DNA from: Salinisphaera sp040361255
GTDB taxonomy: Bacteria > Pseudomonadota > Gammaproteobacteria > Nevskiales > Salinisphaeraceae
Length of the DNA stretch: 64,000 nt
Assembly: GCF_040361255.1 (NCBI RefSeq)
Contig: NZ_APNG01000002.1
Span: 124,001-188,000, forward strand
Direction: 5' to 3'
Numbering within the stretch: the stretch's first letter is position 1; every line of letters begins with the position of its first letter. Position numbers and translations under genes: made by a program. The notes under the pieces are model-generated. The model searched no databases and was not told the origin of the DNA. It worked only from the letters and a program-made list of their open reading frames with translations. Below, in pieces: positions 8,304 through 16,020 of the stretch.

Positions 8304-9269
8304 ATGGACGTTCGCCGGCTCAGACATTTCGTTGCCGTGGCCGAGACACGACATTTCGGCCGTGCGGCCGAACGTTTGCACATGACCCAGCCGCCCTTGA
8401 GCCAGTCGATCATGGCCCTGGAGAACAGCCTGGGCGCGAAGTTGTTCACCCGCAGCAAGCGCAGCGTCGCCCTCACCGCGTTTGCCGAACAATGGTTGCC
8501 CGAGGTCCGGGCCGCTCTTGGCCGCCTGGATGGCCTGGCCGAAACCGCGCGCCGTATCCAGCGCGGCGAAACCGGGCAGTTGAAACTGTCGTTCGTAAGC
8601 ACCGCCGACTACAGCCTGCTGCCCAGTCTGGTCCAGCGCTTTCGCCAGCTGTATCCGGATGTGGAACTCACGCTCAGCGAGGCGACCAGCGACATACAGA
8701 CTGCCGCATTGCTGGATAACGCCTGTCATGCGGGCATCATCATTGCGCCGCTGCACACGCCGCTACCCGATGCCCTGGCCTATCGACAGCTGTTATCGGA
8801 ACCGCTGATCGCGGCGGTACCCGCGCAGTGGATCGAAAGCGGCCGGCTGGTGCCCGTCGACGGCCGACTATCGCCCGCGGCCGTAGTCGAGTCTCCCCTG
8901 ATCCTGTTCCCGCGCCATGTCGCGCCGTCGTTCTACGACCGCGTCACCAATTATGTGCGCGCCTGCGGCGGCCAGCCGACGATCGCCCAGCAGGCGATTC
9001 AGATGCAGACCATCATCAGTCTGGTATCGGCCGGCATGGGCATTGCCCTGGTGCCGGCCTCGTTACGCCACCTGGCACGTACCGGTACGCGTTACCTGCC
9101 GCTGCAAAGCCGCGCGCCGGAACTGGAAACCGGGCTGGTCTGGCGCCGTGAAGACAGCAGTCCGATGCTGGCCAATCTGTTGGATGTCGTGGCCGCTATC
9201 GCCGGCGAACAGCGCCCACCGGCCGGCGGCTGGACGGATCTGGACGAAAAAACGGCAGGCAACGTGTAG
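8304..9269 (+). CDS. LysR-family transcriptional regulator
   Basis: A 321-residue regulator. The winged helix-turn-helix occupies residues 1-60 (RHFGRAAERLHMTQPPLSQS, then LENSLGAKLFTRSKR). A type 2 periplasmic-binding-like effector domain follows from about residue 90 (LKLSFVSTADYSLLPSL) to the C-terminus, including SLVSAGMGIALVPASL. The N-terminal and effector features resemble the BenM/CatR-type subgroup. It is divergent from ilvD with a 102-base gap, so ilvD is a possible target; the effector is unknown. Its stop abuts that of the convergent MOSC gene. Confidence 0.92.
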   Translation: MDVRRLRHFVAVAETRHFGRAAERLHMTQPPLSQSIMALENSLGAKLFTRSKRSVALTAFAEQWLPEVRAALGRLDGLAETARRIQRGETGQLKLSFVSTADYSLLPSLVQRFRQLYPDVELTLSEATSDIQTAALLDNACHAGIIIAPLHTPLPDALAYRQLLSEPLIAAVPAQWIESGRLVPVDGRLSPAAVVESPLILFPRHVAPSFYDRVTNYVRACGGQPTIAQQAIQMQTIISLVSAGMGIALVPASLRHLARTGTRYLPLQSRAPELETGLVWRREDSSPMLANLLDVVAAIAGEQRPPAGGWTDLDEKTAGNV

Positions 9270-10061
9270 TCAGGCGAGGATTTCGACCGTATCCCCAGTA
9301 CTAATGGCGCCTTCATTTTCGGCTACGAGGTTCTGGCCGAAATAGACCTGATTATCGTCGCCCTTGCGATAACGCAGCAGGGTTTGCATGGGCTCGCCGT
9401 CGCTACGTCGCTGCCCGCGCGCGGGATCGACGGTGATCATCACACAGCGTGCACAGGGCGCATCCACCCGGAAGGTCACCGGGCCGATACGAATACGCTG
9501 CCAGGTGTCCTCGGCAAAGGCCGCCGTATCGGCCACCACCAGATTGGGCCGAAACTGGGCCATTACATGCGTACCGTCCGTTCGTGCGTTCAGATCCGCC
9601 AGCGACGCTTCGCTGGTAAGCAGCAACGGGTAGCCATCGGCGAAACTCACCCGCGTATCGATCTTGTCGCGATAACGCGGCGACTGCTCGCCGAGCCACA
9701 GCAGATGCACCGGTTCGCCCAGGACACGGCTGAACCAGGCGTCCAGACGCTGGGTGGTGGTCCAGGCCGAGAAATCGTCGGCCCAGACCCGGGTCGCGAA
9801 CGATTGGTAGTCGAAGTCGGCGCACGCTTCGGCAAGCGCGACATGATCATCGTGCAATACCGTCAACCGGGCACCGTCGAAGCGGGCGGTCACCGTCTGC
9901 AGCACCGGATAGCGGCGCGCGGTCACGAAGCTGCCATCGGGCTTGACCACCATGAAGCGCCGGTCGTGGCGCAGCCCTTCCAGCTGAACATGGGCGCTCG
10001 CGAGCGCCTCGGCCGCGCTCGACTTGATCGCGTAACGATAGATTCCGGCAAGCGTGGGCAC
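9270..10061 (-). CDS. MOSC domain protein, YcbX-like
   Basis: A 263-residue protein with an N-terminal MOSC beta-barrel domain (VPTLAGIYRYAIKSSAAE, HDRRFMVVKPDGSFVTARR) and a C-terminal MOSC domain. The conserved cysteine is in APCARCVMITVDP near residue 208. Family members bind molybdenum cofactor; E. coli YcbX detoxifies N-hydroxylated bases with a reductase partner. It lacks the C-terminal ferredoxin domain of E. coli YcbX, so its electron donor must be separate. The GTG at 10061 is chosen because GGAGA lies eight bases upstream and the family begins there; the longer frame to 10130 is not protein-like. Confidence 0.88.
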   Translation of the reverse strand: MPTLAGIYRYAIKSSAAEALASAHVQLEGLRHDRRFMVVKPDGSFVTARRYPVLQTVTARFDGARLTVLHDDHVALAEACADFDYQSFATRVWADDFSAWTTTQRLDAWFSRVLGEPVHLLWLGEQSPRYRDKIDTRVSFADGYPLLLTSEASLADLNARTDGTHVMAQFRPNLVVADTAAFAEDTWQRIRIGPVTFRVDAPCARCVMITVDPARGQRRSDGEPMQTLLRYRKGDDNQVYFGQNLVAENEGAISTGDTVEILA

Positions 10062-10231
10062 TGCGTTTCTCCAATGGCGCGATCGTTCGACCGAGCCGCA
10101 TTCCTGCGCGTAAATCATAGAGCAAGCCACACGCCATTCAACCGCGCCCGGCCGACACGCGCCGCGCCACGCGGTTGAATACAGGCATAATTACGCCATT
10201 GCTTTGCCGTAGATAAACAGCCGTGGTCGTC

Positions 10232-11170
10232 ATGTCCCGTCGCCCGTCGCCGCACGACGCCTTTACCAACCTGGCTGCCCGTATCGCCGCGCATGTGCGT
10301 GACGACGGCTTCACCCCGACCGCGCTGGATGGGCTGACCCTGCTCGGCTATGCCGGGCATAGCGTGCGCCAGCCCGAGGTCTACGAGCCGTCGCTGGTGT
10401 TCGTGGCACAGGGGGAAAAGACCGCGCATCTGGAAGACCGGGTCATCGATTACGGCGCCGGGCATTATCTGGTGCAGGCCATGCCCGTACCCTTCGAATG
10501 CGAAACGCGGGGCGCGCCCGACAAGCCGGTACTGGGCGCGGCATTGCGTATCGATGCAGCGGTACTCGACGAACTCGTCACCTCGATGCCGAACGCGGTC
10601 TGGCCGGCAGCCGACCCGGCCGATACCGAGTCGCTGCCCATGGCCGCGGTCGCCCTGGATGAGCGAATGACCGATGCGCTGGCGCGCCTGCTTGAGTGTC
10701 TGGACGACGAGCTGTGTGCACGGGCGCTCTATGGCATGCGGGTACGCGAAGTGATCTTCGAAGCGCTGCGCGGCCCCCAGGGGCATCTGTTGCGGCGCCT
10801 GATTCACGAGCGCGGTGCCTATGCGCGTATCGGCACCGCGATCAACCAGCTGCACACCGACTACGCGAAGTCGCTCTCGGTGGCCGATCTGGCGGCGGGC
10901 GTGCATATGAGCGTGTCCAGTTTTCACCATCATTTCAAGCGGGTGACGCGGTTATCGCCGTTGCAGTACCAGAAACGCATCCGCCTGCTCGCCGCCCGCG
11001 ATCTGCTGGCCAGCCAGGTCGAAAACGTCGCGGGTGCGGCCCATGCGGTGGGCTATGAAAGTGCCTCCCAATTCTCGCGCGAGTACAAACGCTACTTCGG
11101 CGTCGCCCCGACCCACGACCGCGCACGCCAGGCCCATACCGGCACCCTGGCGCTGACCGACCCGGCCTGA
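10232..11170 (+). CDS. AraC-family transcriptional regulator
   Basis: A 312-residue regulator. The N-terminal ~190 residues match the AraC_N type seen in GlxA-unrelated regulators: YEPSLVFVAQGEKTAHLEDR, then GAGHYLVQAMPVPFECE. The C-terminal ~105 residues hold two helix-turn-helix motifs (LSVADLAAGVHMSVSSFHHH and VAGAAHAVGYESASQFSREY), ending with the YFGVAP signature. The ATG at 10232 is used; a GTG three codons upstream is equally possible. Target genes are not evident. The downstream side is the 270-bp repeat block. Confidence 0.9.
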   Translation: MSRRPSPHDAFTNLAARIAAHVRDDGFTPTALDGLTLLGYAGHSVRQPEVYEPSLVFVAQGEKTAHLEDRVIDYGAGHYLVQAMPVPFECETRGAPDKPVLGAALRIDAAVLDELVTSMPNAVWPAADPADTESLPMAAVALDERMTDALARLLECLDDELCARALYGMRVREVIFEALRGPQGHLLRRLIHERGAYARIGTAINQLHTDYAKSLSVADLAAGVHMSVSSFHHHFKRVTRLSPLQYQKRIRLLAARDLLASQVENVAGAAHAVGYESASQFSREYKRYFGVAPTHDRARQAHTGTLALTDPA

Positions 11171-11260
11171 ACCGCGGCCCATCGGCATATGGGGCACGTG
11201 CTGGCTCACGTCATCGCATTCGGATTCGACGGCATTAACGTTTGCCTGAAAGACAAGATA

Positions 11261-11410
11261 TATCCGCAAATGAACTCGGATGAACGCCAATGGATGGTGA
11301 AAGCCGGACCGTTTTTGTCGCCGACTTTGCGTTGTGCTCGCAGCCCGTTCTACCCGAGCACACCCACTACCCCGTTTGATTTGCGTTCATTCGCGTTCAT
11401 TCGCGGACTG
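11261..11410. repeat. Repeat module 1 of the 270-bp tandem block
   Basis: A 150-base module with inverted arms. The left arm at 11261-11290 reads TATCCGCAAATGAACTCGGA followed by TGAACGCCAA. The right arm at 11380-11407 is TTTGCG, TTCATTCGCG twice, then GA, so the 10-base unit TTCATTCGCG is directly repeated. The 88-base interior is nearly identical to that of module 2. After the right arm comes GCGGGCG-CAATT-CGCCCGC, a perfect 7-base stem near 11430-11448. There is no coding potential beyond recurrent spurious frames reading SFAFIRG. Confidence 0.85.
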
Positions 11411-11530
11411 CCTTTGAGAACGCAGCCCGCGGGCGCAATTCGCCCGCCCGGCAACACCGGCGACGACGCCCACTCCCCGTGTGCTTACCCCCTGGCGAAC
11501 AGCCAACTGACACGGCTGAAACGATGGATC

Positions 11531-11679
11531 TATCCGCAAATAAACGCGAATGAACGCCAATGGATGGTAAAAGCCGGCCCGTTTTGTGACCGACTTTGCG
11601 TTGTGCTCGCAGCCCGTTCTACCCGAGCACACCCACTACCCCGTTTGATTTGCGTTCATTCGCGTTCATTCGCGGACTG
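11531..11679. repeat. Repeat module 2 of the 270-bp tandem block
   Basis: A 149-base module starting exactly 270 bases after module 1. The left arm is TATCCGCAAATAAACGCGAA plus TGAACGCCAA, and the right arm again carries TTCATTCGCG twice. Interior and right flank match module 1 with only a few differences, including the same GCGGGCG/CGCCCGC hairpin afterwards. The preceding flank (CAACTGACACGGCTGAAAC) is shared with module 3. This is the least degenerate copy. Confidence 0.85.
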
Positions 11680-11800
11680 TCTTTGAGAACGCAGCCCGCG
11701 GGCGCAATTCGCCCGCCCCGCTAAAACCGGCCGCGCCGGCAGTTCGCTATTGACTTACGGCCTTGGCCTGGCCAATTGACACGGCTGAAACAAGCGGTCC

Positions 11801-11955
11801 GTCCGCAAATAAACGCGAATGAACGCCAATAAATGATGATCGCCCGCGGCCGTGGTGTTTTAACCCGCTTTGAGCGCGGTTTGCGGTCATTTCTACCACC
11901 GCATGGGGCCTACCACCGTCCTAATTTGCGTTCATTCGCGTTCATTCGCGGACTG
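11801..11955. repeat. Repeat module 3 of the 270-bp tandem block
   Basis: A 155-base module starting exactly 270 bases after module 2. Both arms are conserved (GTCCGCAAATAAACGCGAAT on the left; TTTGCG and TTCATTCGCG twice on the right). The interior between about 11831 and 11920 is unrelated to that of modules 1 and 2. Conserved arms around an exchanged interior suggest that the arms are the active or recombining part. The left flank repeats the ACACGGCTGAAAC segment found before module 2. Confidence 0.8.
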
Positions 11956-11987
11956 TCTTTACGAACACGTTGCCGACGTACGAGCAT

Positions 11988-12023
11988 AAAAAAAGCCCCC
12001 GGCAAAACATGCCGGAGGCTTTC
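11988..12023 (-). terminator. Rho-independent terminator of the aldehyde dehydrogenase gene
   Basis: Read on the minus strand, the stem AAAGCCTCCGGC pairs with GCCGGGGGCTTT around a loop of about seven bases and is followed by a run of seven T. It lies 35 bases after the aldehyde dehydrogenase stop codon and separates that gene from the repeat block. Confidence 0.85.
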
Positions 12024-12057
12024 ACGACGTCATGACGACGACGTTAGGGCAAGCGCG

Positions 12058-13434
12058 TTACTGCGCGATCATCAGCGATTTGCTGTTGACGAATTCACGC
12101 ATGCCGAAGCCGCCGTGTTCGCGGCCATAACCACTATCCTTGACGCCGCCGAAGGGCAGGTTCGGCTGGGCGATGTAGTAGCCGTTGATGCTGACCATGC
12201 CGGTATCGAAATGATCCCGGGCCAGCAGCTCGGCACGCTTCTCGTCTTCCGAGAAGATGCCGCCGCCCAGACCGTAGACCGAATCGTTGGCGATACGGAT
12301 CGCATCCGCCTCGTCCTTGGCACGAATCAGCGACGCGACCGGGCCAAACAGCTCGCCGTCGTAGGCCGGCATGCCGGGGGTGACGTTTTCGAGCACGGTG
12401 ACCGGGTAGAAATAGCCTTCGCGATCGGGGACTTCACCGCCGGTGAGACAGGTCGCGCCCTTCTCGATCGATTCCTTGACCTGGGCATGCAGGTTGTCGC
12501 GCAGGTCTTCACGCGCGATCGGGCCGAGCTGGGTGTTCTTGTCGCTCGGGTCGCCGAACTCGATCTGCTTCATCTTGGCGAGATAGGCATCGCGGAACTG
12601 CTCGTAGACCGCATCCACGACCACGAAGCGCTTGGCGGCGACACAGGTCTGGCCGTTGTTGTTGATACGACCGGTCACACAGGCATCCACGGCCTTGTCG
12701 ATATCGGCATCCTCGAGCACCAGAAACGCGTCGTTGCTGCCCAGTTCCAGCACGGTCTTCTTGAGGTACTTGCCGGCGTCGGCCGCGATCTTGCGACCGG
12801 TGGCCGCGCTGCCGGTAAAGGTCACGCCGCGTACGCGCGGATGCTCCGTGACCTGGCTGGCCTGGTCTTCCTGGATATAGAGCACGTTGAACACGTTCTC
12901 CGGCACGCCGGCCTGGCGGAAGATGTCTTCCAGCGCCTCGGCACAGCCCCAGACGTTGGGCGCATGCTTTAGCAGCACGGTGTTGCCGGCCATCAGGTTG
13001 GCAATGGTGTAGCGCACGACCTGATAGAACGGGAAGTTCCACGGCTGGATGCCGAAGATCACGCCAATCGGCTGGTGCGTAACCAACGCACGTCCGCCCG
13101 GCAGATCGCGCTCTTCATCGGCGAGGAACGTCGCCGCGTTGTCGGCGCTGTAGTCGCAGATGCCCTTGCAGAGCTTGAGCTCGCCGGGGGCCTGGCTGAT
13201 CGGCTTGCCCATTTCTTCGGTGATCAGCTGGGACAGGCGATCGCTGTTCTCGACCAGCAGTTCTCCGACCTTACGGATCAGCTTGCCGCGCTCGTCGAAT
13301 GAACGCTGTTTCCAGTCGAGAAACGCCTCGTGCGTCTTTTCGATCTTGTCGTTGAGCTGCTCGTCGCTGATCGTATCGAATTCGCGGATCACCGCGCCGG
13401 TGGCGGGGTTGATGGTCTTAACGGTGTTAGACAC
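12058..13434 (-). CDS. NAD(P)-dependent aldehyde dehydrogenase, succinate-semialdehyde type
   Basis: Oxidises an aldehyde to the acid. The closest recognisable group is the Sad/YneI succinate-semialdehyde dehydrogenases. The 458-residue protein starts VSNTVKTINPATGAVI at a GTG with GGAGG just upstream; the frame stays open upstream but is not homologous. Motifs: GIQPWNFPFYQVVRY for the Rossmann region, GVTFTGSAATGRKIA, the general-base glutamate in LELGSNDAF, and the catalytic cysteine C264 in NNNGQTCVAAKR. C-terminal PFGGVKDSGYGREHG is standard. It is a single gene with its own terminator. Substrate assignment is by family resemblance only. Confidence 0.9.
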   Translation of the reverse strand: MSNTVKTINPATGAVIREFDTISDEQLNDKIEKTHEAFLDWKQRSFDERGKLIRKVGELLVENSDRLSQLITEEMGKPISQAPGELKLCKGICDYSADNAATFLADEERDLPGGRALVTHQPIGVIFGIQPWNFPFYQVVRYTIANLMAGNTVLLKHAPNVWGCAEALEDIFRQAGVPENVFNVLYIQEDQASQVTEHPRVRGVTFTGSAATGRKIAADAGKYLKKTVLELGSNDAFLVLEDADIDKAVDACVTGRINNNGQTCVAAKRFVVVDAVYEQFRDAYLAKMKQIEFGDPSDKNTQLGPIAREDLRDNLHAQVKESIEKGATCLTGGEVPDREGYFYPVTVLENVTPGMPAYDGELFGPVASLIRAKDEADAIRIANDSVYGLGGGIFSEDEKRAELLARDHFDTGMVSINGYYIAQPNLPFGGVKDSGYGREHGGFGMREFVNSKSLMIAQ

Positions 13435-13552
13435 GTAGCCTCCATACAGGGCTATGAATGAACACCCCCGAGGATAGTGGCATTCGCAAGCCCACGCGTA
13501 TCGCAGGCTGTCGATTGTTTGCCCGATCCTGCAAGTACGGGCCACCTGGGCG

Positions 13553-14011
13553 CTATGGCGACGGAGAATCCGGGTCGAGCGGCGTGGTCATCTGCGCATC
13601 GATGATCGCGAAATAGCCGGGCAATACGGCGGTCAGGCGTGCACGCCCCGCCGCAGTCAGACCGATATGCTTCGTGCGCGCATCGCGGGCATCCTTTCGC
13701 GCGTGTACGAGCCCCGCGTCGAGCAACGCGCGCAGTGTACGGGCCACCACAGGCCCCGCGACATCGAGTCGCTGCGTGATCTCGCCCACGGTCAGGGTCG
13801 CGTGATCGGGCTCGCGGTCGATCACCACCAGGAACAAAAACCGTAGCTGCGACAGCCCGTGTTCGGCGAAATAGGCTTCCAGCCGGCGAATCATCACGCT
13901 CGCGCGGCGCATGGTTTCCAGACCGGCTGCAATACGCGCGGGCTCGACATCGTATTGCGCCGTATAGCGCTCGATCATCTGCCGTGACGGCAAGTCCTTG
14001 AGGAAAAACAC
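13553..14011 (-). CDS. MarR-family transcriptional regulator
   Basis: A 152-residue winged-helix regulator. The core helix-turn-helix is LTVGEITQRLDVAGPVVART near residues 72-92, followed by the wing (VHARKDARDARTKHIGLTAAG). The N-terminal helices serve dimerisation (ASVMIRRLEAYFAEHGLSQLRFLFL). The start is a GTG whose first base is the last base of the upstream isochorismatase stop codon (TAGTG), so the two are translationally coupled. It probably controls its own operon through the dyad at 14749-14770. Confidence 0.88.
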   Translation of the reverse strand: MFFLKDLPSRQMIERYTAQYDVEPARIAAGLETMRRASVMIRRLEAYFAEHGLSQLRFLFLVVIDREPDHATLTVGEITQRLDVAGPVVARTLRALLDAGLVHARKDARDARTKHIGLTAAGRARLTAVLPGYFAIIDAQMTTPLDPDSPSP

Positions 14012-14673
14012 TAGCCAGCGCCCCCTTCCCCGGCCGCGGCATGCATCGCTGTCATGAGCTCAGCGCTGTCGGTCGCGCGCCCGAAATGCGGCACGACATG
14101 CTCGAGCACATGCCGATGCTGCGCCTGGGTAAAAGCGGCACAACAATCGGCCACAATCCAGGCATCGAGGCCCAGATCGTGCGCTTCGCGCAGGCTGGAT
14201 TCGACACAGACGTGGGTGGCGAAACCACAGAAATAGACCGTTCGGATATCGTTGTTGCGTAAATACGCATCCAGCGTGGCGTTCTTGAGCACACTGGCGC
14301 CGGAGCGCCCCTTGGAGACGAACTCGCGCGCCCGATCGCCCGGCACGAATGGCGGGCGAAACGCGCTACGTGCGCCGGTCCACGTGCCGGCCCGGGCAAT
14401 AGCGCCACGCAAACCGGCCTGGTCCCGGCCGAACAGCAGGTAATGCGGATCGTCGGTCATATCGAGACCGGCATGCACGATCGGCTGTTTCGCAGCTCGC
14501 GCTGACTCGATCAGCCGCGCCGCCGCGGCAATGGCCTGCGCGAAGGCATCTTGATCGCGTACGAGATTGCGCCGCAGCGGCGCATCCGTATCGAGCCATT
14601 CACCCTGGAACTCGATAAATACGATCGCTGCCCGCTCGATCGGCGGTTTAACCGGGATTCGCGCTTCGCTCAT
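14011..14673 (-). CDS. Isochorismatase-family cysteine hydrolase
   Basis: A 220-residue alpha/beta hydrolase of the isochorismatase/nicotinamidase superfamily. The catalytic cysteine is in FATHVCVESSLREAHDLG near residue 160, and the catalytic lysine is likely in FVSKGRSGAS near residue 120. The usual N-terminal Asp is replaced by Glu (IVFIEFQGEW), a substitution also seen in other members of the superfamily. The substrate is unknown; such enzymes cleave amides or vinyl ethers. Starts at ATG 14673 or 14694 are both possible. It is co-transcribed and coupled with a MarR repressor, which suggests control by a small molecule. Confidence 0.87.
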   Translation of the reverse strand: MSEARIPVKPPIERAAIVFIEFQGEWLDTDAPLRRNLVRDQDAFAQAIAAAARLIESARAAKQPIVHAGLDMTDDPHYLLFGRDQAGLRGAIARAGTWTGARSAFRPPFVPGDRAREFVSKGRSGASVLKNATLDAYLRNNDIRTVYFCGFATHVCVESSLREAHDLGLDAWIVADCCAAFTQAQHRHVLEHVVPHFGRATDSAELMTAMHAAAGEGGAG

Positions 14674-14748
14674 GATGGCTCTGGGTTGCACCATCTATTC
14701 GAGCCGGGGCGATTCGCTTTTTAGCAAATGCGCCGCCTGACACTTATT

Positions 14749-14770
14749 TATCATGATACCTATCATGCTA
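14749..14770. promoter_or_regulatory. Candidate MarR operator upstream of the isochorismatase-marR operon
   Basis: TATCATGATA (14749-14758), itself a perfect palindrome, is followed two bases later by TATCATGCTA. On the minus strand this gives CATGATA-GG-TATCATG, a perfect 7-base inverted repeat with a 2-base spacer, within a broader AT-rich imperfect dyad. It lies about 75 bases before the operon start, where a repressor would cover the promoter. Assignment to the local MarR protein is inferred from position and dyad form. Confidence 0.55.
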
Positions 14771-14813
14771 ATAAAAAGCACGAAGCCTTCTCCCGATCAC
14801 GCAACCCAGGCGG

Positions 14814-15875
14814 CTAACGACCGCTACGCGACGCGATAAGCGCCTCGACAATATCAACCTGACGGGCGAAATAACGGCCATCCGAGGGTGGCGTCGGGTC
14901 CGAGGTCATAACCACGGTCATATCGCGTTCGGGCACCACGAACAGCACCTGGCCGCCATAGCCGCGCCCGTAATGGGCGCTCACGCCGGCCAGCTCGGTC
15001 GTGAACCAGCCATAGCCATAGGCGTCGCCGGTGTAGACCGAGTGCGTGCGCGTGCGCCAACTGGTTTCGATCCACGCCTGCGATATGACCTGTTGCTCGC
15101 CAACCCGACCGCCCTGGCGAATCATCTCGCCGAAGGCCAGTAGCGCGCCCGGCGTGATGCCCATTTCGTTACCGCCGAAATAGATACCCTGCGGATCACG
15201 CGTCCAGGGCGGGATATCGATTCCCAGCGGCCCGGCCAGCCAAGCGCGCATGAGCGCCAAGGTGCTGCGCCCGCTCGTCTCGGTGAGAATGGCCGATAGC
15301 ACATGGGTATTGCCGGTCGAATAGAGCATGCGCGTACCGGGCTCGGCCACGAACGGGCGCGACAAGGCCTCGTCCACCCAATTATCGCTGGCCACCCAGG
15401 CGCCGTAATTCGCACCCGAGGTCCGCTCCAGCCCGGCCTGCATCGACAATAACTGGCCAACGGTAATCGCGGCCACGCGCTCATCGGCATCTGGTGGCAT
15501 GCGCGTGCCCAGCAGTTGGCCGATGGGCTGATCCACGCTATCGATCACGCCGCGATCGATGGCCGCGCCCACGAGCGTGGCGATCAGTGTTTTCGACAAC
15601 GACTTGATATTGGCGGTCGCATCTACCCGATGGCCCCGATAGCCGCGTTCGATCACGGTATCCCCGTCGACGGCAACCAGCAATGTGTGGGTTCGCGGCA
15701 AATCGCCGGCACGCTCGGCAATCGCCTCCAGCGCGGGCGGCGCGGGCGAATCCGTCGCGGCACTGGCCATGCCGATAAAGACCATCAGCGCCCAACAGGC
15801 AGCCGACCGCACCCAACGATGAGCCCCACACCGATGCGCTGCCAAACGCGTCATTTCAACGAACCGATTACGCAT
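14814..15875 (-). CDS. Exported serine hydrolase, class C beta-lactamase family
   Basis: A 353-residue protein of the beta-lactamase/DD-peptidase-like serine hydrolase fold. An N-terminal hydrophobic segment (residues 22-40, ending GMASAAT) looks like a signal peptide for the periplasm. The catalytic SxxK is SLSK near residue 92 (ANIKSLSKTLIATLVG). YSTGNTHVLSA near residue 185 provides the Tyr of the YxN-like motif, and HYGRGYGGQVLFVVPER is the third motif near residue 305. Members include esterases and peptidases as well as true beta-lactamases; nothing here indicates antibiotic hydrolysis. It is divergent from the Tm-1-like operon. Confidence 0.85.
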   Translation of the reverse strand: MRNRFVEMTRLAAHRCGAHRWVRSAACWALMVFIGMASAATDSPAPPALEAIAERAGDLPRTHTLLVAVDGDTVIERGYRGHRVDATANIKSLSKTLIATLVGAAIDRGVIDSVDQPIGQLLGTRMPPDADERVAAITVGQLLSMQAGLERTSGANYGAWVASDNWVDEALSRPFVAEPGTRMLYSTGNTHVLSAILTETSGRSTLALMRAWLAGPLGIDIPPWTRDPQGIYFGGNEMGITPGALLAFGEMIRQGGRVGEQQVISQAWIETSWRTRTHSVYTGDAYGYGWFTTELAGVSAHYGRGYGGQVLFVVPERDMTVVMTSDPTPPSDGRYFARQVDIVEALIASRSGR

Positions 15876-15883
15876 GCCGCCAT

Positions 15884-15898
15884 GGTAATCATATTACC
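15884..15898. promoter_or_regulatory. Operator-like palindrome between the serine hydrolase and Tm-1-like operon
   Basis: GGTAAT-CAT-ATTACC is a perfect dyad with 6-base arms. It lies nine bases upstream of the serine hydrolase start and 122 bases upstream of the Tm-1-like operon start, in a 145-base divergent region. Size and symmetry suit a dimeric repressor site (GntR- or LacI-like). No regulator gene adjoins it. Confidence 0.35.
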
Positions 15899-16020
15899 CG
15901 CACCACGACCGCTGGCGGCACTGCGCGATCCCCACTGCCAGGGGTGTTTTTCATCCGCGGGCGCGTACTTGGCGGCAGCGCCCGAAGTGCTATCGTGCGC
16001 AAAAAATACGAGGAGCATCG

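Noticed and set aside
8202..8756. Longer ilvD start
   Set aside because: The extra 185 codons overlap the divergent LysR gene and do not match the family; the ATG at 8201 gives the standard 615 residues.
11189..11686. Open frame across the repeat block
   Set aside because: Its translation is made of the repeated arms (FAFIRG and related strings) and has no ribosome site or protein-like composition.
11261..11955. CRISPR array
   Set aside because: The repeat units are about 150 bases with a 270-base period, only three copies, with inverted arms; there are no short identical repeats with unique spacers and no cas genes.
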